Below the pieces are notes generated by a model. The model was not told the origin of the DNA, ran no database searches, and was given only the letters and a program-made list of their open reading frames with translations. The translations under genes and the position numbers were made by a program. Below, piece after piece: positions 5,309 through 9,191 of a stretch of 9,191 bases of DNA (positions within the stretch are counted from its first letter, which is position 1; the number at the start of each line of letters is the position of its first letter). This DNA is from UBA6398 sp963660485 (lineage in GTDB: Bacteria > Bacteroidota > Bacteroidia > Bacteroidales > Bacteroidaceae), in NCBI GenBank assembly GCA_963660485.1, contig CAVKYH010000038.1:1-9191 (forward strand), in the 5' to 3' direction.

Positions 5309-6571
5309 ATGAAAAGAATAACCCTAAGAATATCTTTTGTATCAGCATTGTGTTTCATCGCTTTACAATCTTGTTTTGCCAACGTAGCACCTGCCAAAAA
5401 CTACAACGCATATCGCGATTACGCCATCGCAAATGTTTCAAAAGATACGGTTTGTAAGGCGGACAATATCAGGAAACGCGAAAAAAGGAAGCGCAAATTG
5501 ATGCAACTCGACAGCATAAGACTTAAAATACGCGAGTCGGCAAATTCCGGAAATATGCTTCAATGGGCGGATTCAATGCTTTACAGAAACAGGGCATTGG
5601 ACGCAGACGATTCCATACGCCGCGAAAAACGATTGGAAAGGCTTGCCGATGCAGACGAAAAGCTTTCTTTTGCGAACAAGCTGCTTACCCACAAATACTA
5701 CAACAAGAATATTGACACTGCATACATAAAACGTCCGTCCGAGCCCTGGACTATTAAATTCCGCAGCAATATTTCGTTTAATCTCACAGGCATTCACGAC
5801 CAAGACGAAGGCAAAGAAGTTTCGGGATTTTGGGCCTCGCGCGGACGATATACGCTCAGCGTCGGCGCTACATACCGCGGATTGGGATTAAGCGCGGCTA
5901 TCAATCCGGCTAAACTCGCAGGAAAAAACAAGGACATGGAATATCAGTTCACTTCCTACGGCAACAAAATGGGATTTGATGTGATTTACGAGGCGGCAAA
6001 AACCGACAGAGGAAGCATAACATATGGGGACAACAAATACGACATGCCCAAGGGTTCGCTCAATCGCCAATCTTTTTCCGCCAACTACTATTATGCTTTC
6101 AACGGCAGGCGCTTCTCGTTTCCCGCAGCGTTCACACAATCGTACATACAACGCAAAAGCGCCGGAAGTTGGCTGTTGGGCGCGGCATTACAATGGCGGC
6201 GTACGCAAATCACTCCCGGCAAAGACACGCCGTTTCAGAACGCAGGAATAAAGACATTGAATTTCGCCGTAGGCGGAGGCTATGGACATAATTTTTGCCT
6301 TGACAACAAACTTATGCTACACCTTTCCATGCTGCCTACGATTGTTGTTTTCGACCACAGCACCATTAGCGGAGACACGGCAAAGCAAAAGGCAAAAATG
6401 CACTTCCCCAACTTTTTCGTAACAACCCGCGCAGCACTACTCTACTCCTGGAAACGCAATTTTGCAGGCGTTTCCGGGATTGCCGACTTTGCTAATATCG
6501 GAAACACCAAGCATCTTGAATTTCTCTACCTCAAATGGCGTGTGAGATTCTTCTATGGATTTCGTTTCTAA
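5309..6571 (+). CDS. DUF4421-like outer-membrane beta-barrel protein
   Basis: The product has 420 residues. It starts with MKRITLRISFVSALCFIALQSCFA, a secretion signal; LQSC at 19-22 could act as a lipobox, but cleavage after CFA is equally possible. Residues 50-125 are unusually charged (KREKRKRK, DSIRREKRLERLADADEK) and probably helical. From about 135 the pattern resembles DUF4421 proteins: DTAYIKRPSEPWTIKFRSN at 136-154, then alternating strands with aromatic ends, including FPAAFTQSYIQRKSAGSWLLGA at 271-292 and GGGYGHNFCLDNKLMLHLSMLP at 322-343. It ends in FFYGFRF, a terminal Phe as expected for a barrel inserted by BamA. Function is unknown in this family. The gene converges on the TonB receptor gene, with 47 bp between the stops and no clear terminator hairpin. 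Confidence 0.72.
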   Translation: MKRITLRISFVSALCFIALQSCFANVAPAKNYNAYRDYAIANVSKDTVCKADNIRKREKRKRKLMQLDSIRLKIRESANSGNMLQWADSMLYRNRALDADDSIRREKRLERLADADEKLSFANKLLTHKYYNKNIDTAYIKRPSEPWTIKFRSNISFNLTGIHDQDEGKEVSGFWASRGRYTLSVGATYRGLGLSAAINPAKLAGKNKDMEYQFTSYGNKMGFDVIYEAAKTDRGSITYGDNKYDMPKGSLNRQSFSANYYYAFNGRRFSFPAAFTQSYIQRKSAGSWLLGAALQWRRTQITPGKDTPFQNAGIKTLNFAVGGGYGHNFCLDNKLMLHLSMLPTIVVFDHSTISGDTAKQKAKMHFPNFFVTTRAALLYSWKRNFAGVSGIADFANIGNTKHLEFLYLKWRVRFFYGFRF

Positions 6572-6618
6572 TACCGATATCCGCCAAAATATGTCAGATA
6601 CCGTAGCGATTGCGGGGC

Positions 6619-9024
6619 TTAAAATTCCAACGAAAGGCGCAGGTTAAGCAAACGGCCCGTGAGATAATTCGGCACAGCAAACTGATTGTTGGTAACATCT
6701 GTTACCCAATAATACGAGTTCACGTTGTTGATTCCAAAAACATTGAACGCGTCAATTCCGAGCCAGGCATTTTTTATTGCGCCTGCGATGCCGTTTTTAT
6801 GTCTGCCGTCTTCGTTGTTCAGCAAGCGATAGTTCATTCCAATATCCACGCGTTTGTAAGCAGGGGCACGGAAATTCATCTTTTCGCGTCCCGAATGAGT
6901 AGGTCCAAAGGGCAACCCGTCGGCGAAAGCTCCCCGCAGCGACATTTTCCAACGGTCGGAGCCGGGGAAGAAATCCGTGAAATACAGCGACAAGTTGTAT
7001 CTCTGGTCTGTGGGACGCGGCACCCATTTGTTTCCGAACTTTTCTTTTGTCTGCATCACGGAGAACGTTATCCACGAGTCTGTTCCCGGCACAAATTCCC
7101 CGTACAGTTTCGTATCTATACCCATTGCATAACCGTCGCACATGTTACGTCCGTAATACACGGTGCGCACATTGTTTACATTATATGGTATAAGATTGCT
7201 CATACCTTTGTAATAGGCTTCCGCGGTGAACTTGAACGGGCGGTCGTTAAGGCGGAACGTATAGTCGCCGCCTATTACTATTTGCCAGCTGCGCTGCGAT
7301 TTTATGTTTTTGTTGAGTGTAACCACGGTGTTGTAGCCTGTGGTTGAAGTGTCGCGCAATTCTTTGTAGAATGGAGTCTGATAATACAATCCGGCGGCAA
7401 TTCTGAAAATCCACTTGTCGTTTGCCGACGGAATGAAACCCAACGACGCGCGCGGGCTCACTATTGTTTCCTTGTTCCAACTCCAATTCGACAGCCTCAC
7501 ACCGTAGTTGAGCGTAAAGTTGCCTGATTTCGTTGAAAAGCGATACGTATCTTGTGCATACGCTTCCAGACGTGTGGCTGTCATTTTCTCGTCGGCGTGA
7601 AGATTGTAATAGAGTTGCAGGCGGTCGGGATTGTTGGGAATGGAATATCCTGCCGAGTCGCGCATCTCCCATTCCGATGCGTTTTCGCTGAAATGCTCCG
7701 TGCGCATCGACACTGCCGCCTCAATTTCGTGCTTCTTCATTTTGGTATTAAACCGCAGCGCCACGTTTGCCACGGTAGCGTTGAGATAATTGCGTGCGTG
7801 CTCGCGGTAGGTCCCCACTCCGAGTTCTTCTTGCGACCCAAGTTCGTTGAGCCAATATTGTCCCTGAATGTCATAGGTTTCCTGCTCCCGCGTTTTATAG
7901 GCTGAGCCCAGAAGGGCGAGCGATGTGTTTTTGCCGAAATTACGCGAGATGGTGAGCGCGCCATAATAGGTGCGGAACAAATCTTTCTCCTTGCCGTCGA
8001 AATAAACGCGGAATTCCTTGGTATCTTCAAGCGTGCCGAAACGCGTTTCGCGCGATTTGGGCTTGAAATTATAGTGGTTGTCCGAAATATTTCCTATAAA
8101 ATCTATCGTCCACCGCTCATTGGGCGTCCACGAAAAGTATGTTTGGTAATCGAGGAAGTTCGGGCGGTATTCTCCGTTGGTTTCGAGCGAGCCGAGCATG
8201 TATCGTGTGGTTTTGTAGCGCACGCTGTTCATCATGCTGAACTTTTTGTTTCCGAATCCCACGTATGCTCCGCCTCCAAGAAGCGATGCATTGAGTTTTG
8301 CCTCGAATTGTTGCGGTTTTTTGTACTTGATATCGAGCACCGACGACATTTTGTCGCCATATTTCACGGGGAAACCGCCGGTTGAGAACTCGATTTTGTC
8401 CACCATGTCGCTGTTTATTATGCTCAATCCCTCTTGTTGTCCGGAACTCACGAGCATTGGGCGAAACACTTCCTGCCCGTTGAGGTAAACAAGGTTCTCG
8501 TCAAACGAACCGCCGCGCACATTATATTGCGAGCTCATCTCGTCGTGGCGGCTTACTCCCGCCATTGTGGAAATCAGGTCCTCCACCCCATTTCCGGTTG
8601 TTGACGGCAGATTTTTCACGTCCTTTGCCTTTACGCTCTGCATGGTGTTCGACTGCACTCTTTGCCCTTTCACAGTGGCTTGTCCCAGAGTTTGGTCGCT
8701 TGATTTCAGCACCACTTTCAGCGTAACCGAGTCGTGGGGCGACATAAGTACGCGCTTGTGGGTTTGATAACCGAGCATGCTGAATACTACAACCACGCTG
8801 TCGGCCGACTGGCAGGTGAAAGAATATTTTCCTTTGAGATCTGTGAGCGTTCCCGCGCCTTGTCCTTCCACTTTCACCACAGCCATTTCAATCGGGTTGC
8901 CCTCGCTGTCGTTCACAGTGCCGCGGATTTTCACTCTTCCTTGTGCAAAAGCCGCCATGCCCGTCAAAAGCACAAAAGCAAATGCGGCAATTCGGCGAAT
9001 ATATTGTGTTCTGATATGTTCCAT
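6619..9024 (-). CDS. TonB-dependent receptor with carboxypeptidase-regulatory-like domain
   Basis: The product has 801 residues and is an outer-membrane active transporter driven by TonB-ExbBD. The signal peptide is residues 1-27 (RRIAAFAFVLLTGMAAFA, cleavage before QG). Residues 30-108 form a CarboxypepD_reg-like beta sandwich (VKIRGTVNDSEGNPIEMAVVKVEG...GTLTDLKGKYSF). The plug follows at about 115-235, with AGVSRHDEMSSQYNVRGGS at 155-173, ENLVYLNGQEV at 176-186, and DMVDKIEFSTGGFPVKYGD at 206-224. The remainder is a 22-strand-type barrel rich in alternating aromatic strands, ending in LNLRLSLEF with the terminal Phe. It is shorter than SusC proteins (about 1000 residues) and no SusD gene adjoins it, so glycan uptake is not implied. 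The ligand cannot be told from sequence. It is complete, with no frameshift seen. Confidence 0.93.
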   Translation of the reverse strand: MEHIRTQYIRRIAAFAFVLLTGMAAFAQGRVKIRGTVNDSEGNPIEMAVVKVEGQGAGTLTDLKGKYSFTCQSADSVVVVFSMLGYQTHKRVLMSPHDSVTLKVVLKSSDQTLGQATVKGQRVQSNTMQSVKAKDVKNLPSTTGNGVEDLISTMAGVSRHDEMSSQYNVRGGSFDENLVYLNGQEVFRPMLVSSGQQEGLSIINSDMVDKIEFSTGGFPVKYGDKMSSVLDIKYKKPQQFEAKLNASLLGGGAYVGFGNKKFSMMNSVRYKTTRYMLGSLETNGEYRPNFLDYQTYFSWTPNERWTIDFIGNISDNHYNFKPKSRETRFGTLEDTKEFRVYFDGKEKDLFRTYYGALTISRNFGKNTSLALLGSAYKTREQETYDIQGQYWLNELGSQEELGVGTYREHARNYLNATVANVALRFNTKMKKHEIEAAVSMRTEHFSENASEWEMRDSAGYSIPNNPDRLQLYYNLHADEKMTATRLEAYAQDTYRFSTKSGNFTLNYGVRLSNWSWNKETIVSPRASLGFIPSANDKWIFRIAAGLYYQTPFYKELRDTSTTGYNTVVTLNKNIKSQRSWQIVIGGDYTFRLNDRPFKFTAEAYYKGMSNLIPYNVNNVRTVYYGRNMCDGYAMGIDTKLYGEFVPGTDSWITFSVMQTKEKFGNKWVPRPTDQRYNLSLYFTDFFPGSDRWKMSLRGAFADGLPFGPTHSGREKMNFRAPAYKRVDIGMNYRLLNNEDGRHKNGIAGAIKNAWLGIDAFNVFGINNVNSYYWVTDVTNNQFAVPNYLTGRLLNLRLSLEF

Positions 9025-9160
9025 CTTGGTTATTTAACGGAAAAACGGGCAATAAGTTGTAAAGAAGCGCCGCTTTTTTAACCCTGCGAGCCATAATTTT
9101 TGACTGCAAAAACTTGGCAGAAAAAACGACATCGGTTCTCGCAAAAACTCCGGGCCACCA

Positions 9161-9191
9161 AATTTAAATTAGATGCGTCGGAATTTAAATT
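9161..9191. repeat. Right-edge copy of the dispersed 21-bp repeat
   Basis: AATTTAAATT at 9161-9170 recurs at 9182-9191, exactly 21 bp later, with AGATGCGTCGG between them. Positions 9166-9191 match 2714-2739 at 24 of 26 bases, in the same orientation. The copy runs to the window edge and may continue. It lies upstream of the TonB receptor gene. The 9025-9160 stretch shows no confident promoter; GCAAAAACT occurs twice (9106-9114, 9141-9149). Confidence 0.75.

Noticed and set aside
6610..7347. 245-codon plus-strand open frame
   Set aside because: It is the antisense of the TonB receptor barrel, which is an unmistakable gene.
6619..9024. SusC of a polysaccharide utilisation locus
   Set aside because: The receptor is shorter than SusC proteins and there is no SusD, glycoside hydrolase or sensor gene beside it.

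Overview
The window looks like chromosomal DNA from a Bacteroidales bacterium, possibly of the Muribaculaceae/Prevotella kind. The signs are a TonB-dependent receptor with an N-terminal carboxypeptidase-regulatory-like domain, a DUF4421-type outer-membrane protein, the short Bacteroidetes form of AMP nucleosidase, weak Shine-Dalgarno sequences, and promoters of the Bacteroidetes type (TTTG / TANNTTTG). The family level is a guess.

Layout, left to right. Positions 1-249 hold a degenerate repeat array of about 21 bp period and a candidate promoter. A LolA-like periplasmic lipoprotein-chaperone gene follows (250-894, +) with a terminator overlapping its stop codon. A convergent XRE-family regulator (1162-1686, -) has a good promoter whose -33 element lies inside one of six TTTACAAA boxes. 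These boxes are spread over an AT-rich, gene-free stretch of about 1.2 kb (1687-2893). The right end of that stretch carries a 16-bp perfect inverted repeat, a second 21-bp-periodic array and a strong terminator. Next come holA (2894-3922, -) and amn (3971-4747, -), probably co-transcribed. Divergent from amn are a stand-alone HsdR-N-type PD-(D/E)xK protein (4806-5261, +) and a DUF4421-like beta-barrel protein (5309-6571, +). The last gene is a TonB-dependent receptor (6619-9024, -), convergent with the DUF4421 gene. The right edge carries a third copy of the repeat family.

The genes do not form one pathway. There is an outer-envelope theme (lipoprotein carrier, barrel protein, TonB receptor) and a nucleic-acid/nucleotide theme (delta clamp-loader subunit, AMP nucleosidase, nuclease-fold protein). 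No complete phage, restriction, CRISPR or toxin-antitoxin system is visible. The least explained parts are non-coding: a dispersed repeat family of about 21 bp period seen at three intergenic places, and the TTTACAAA box cluster beside the XRE regulator.
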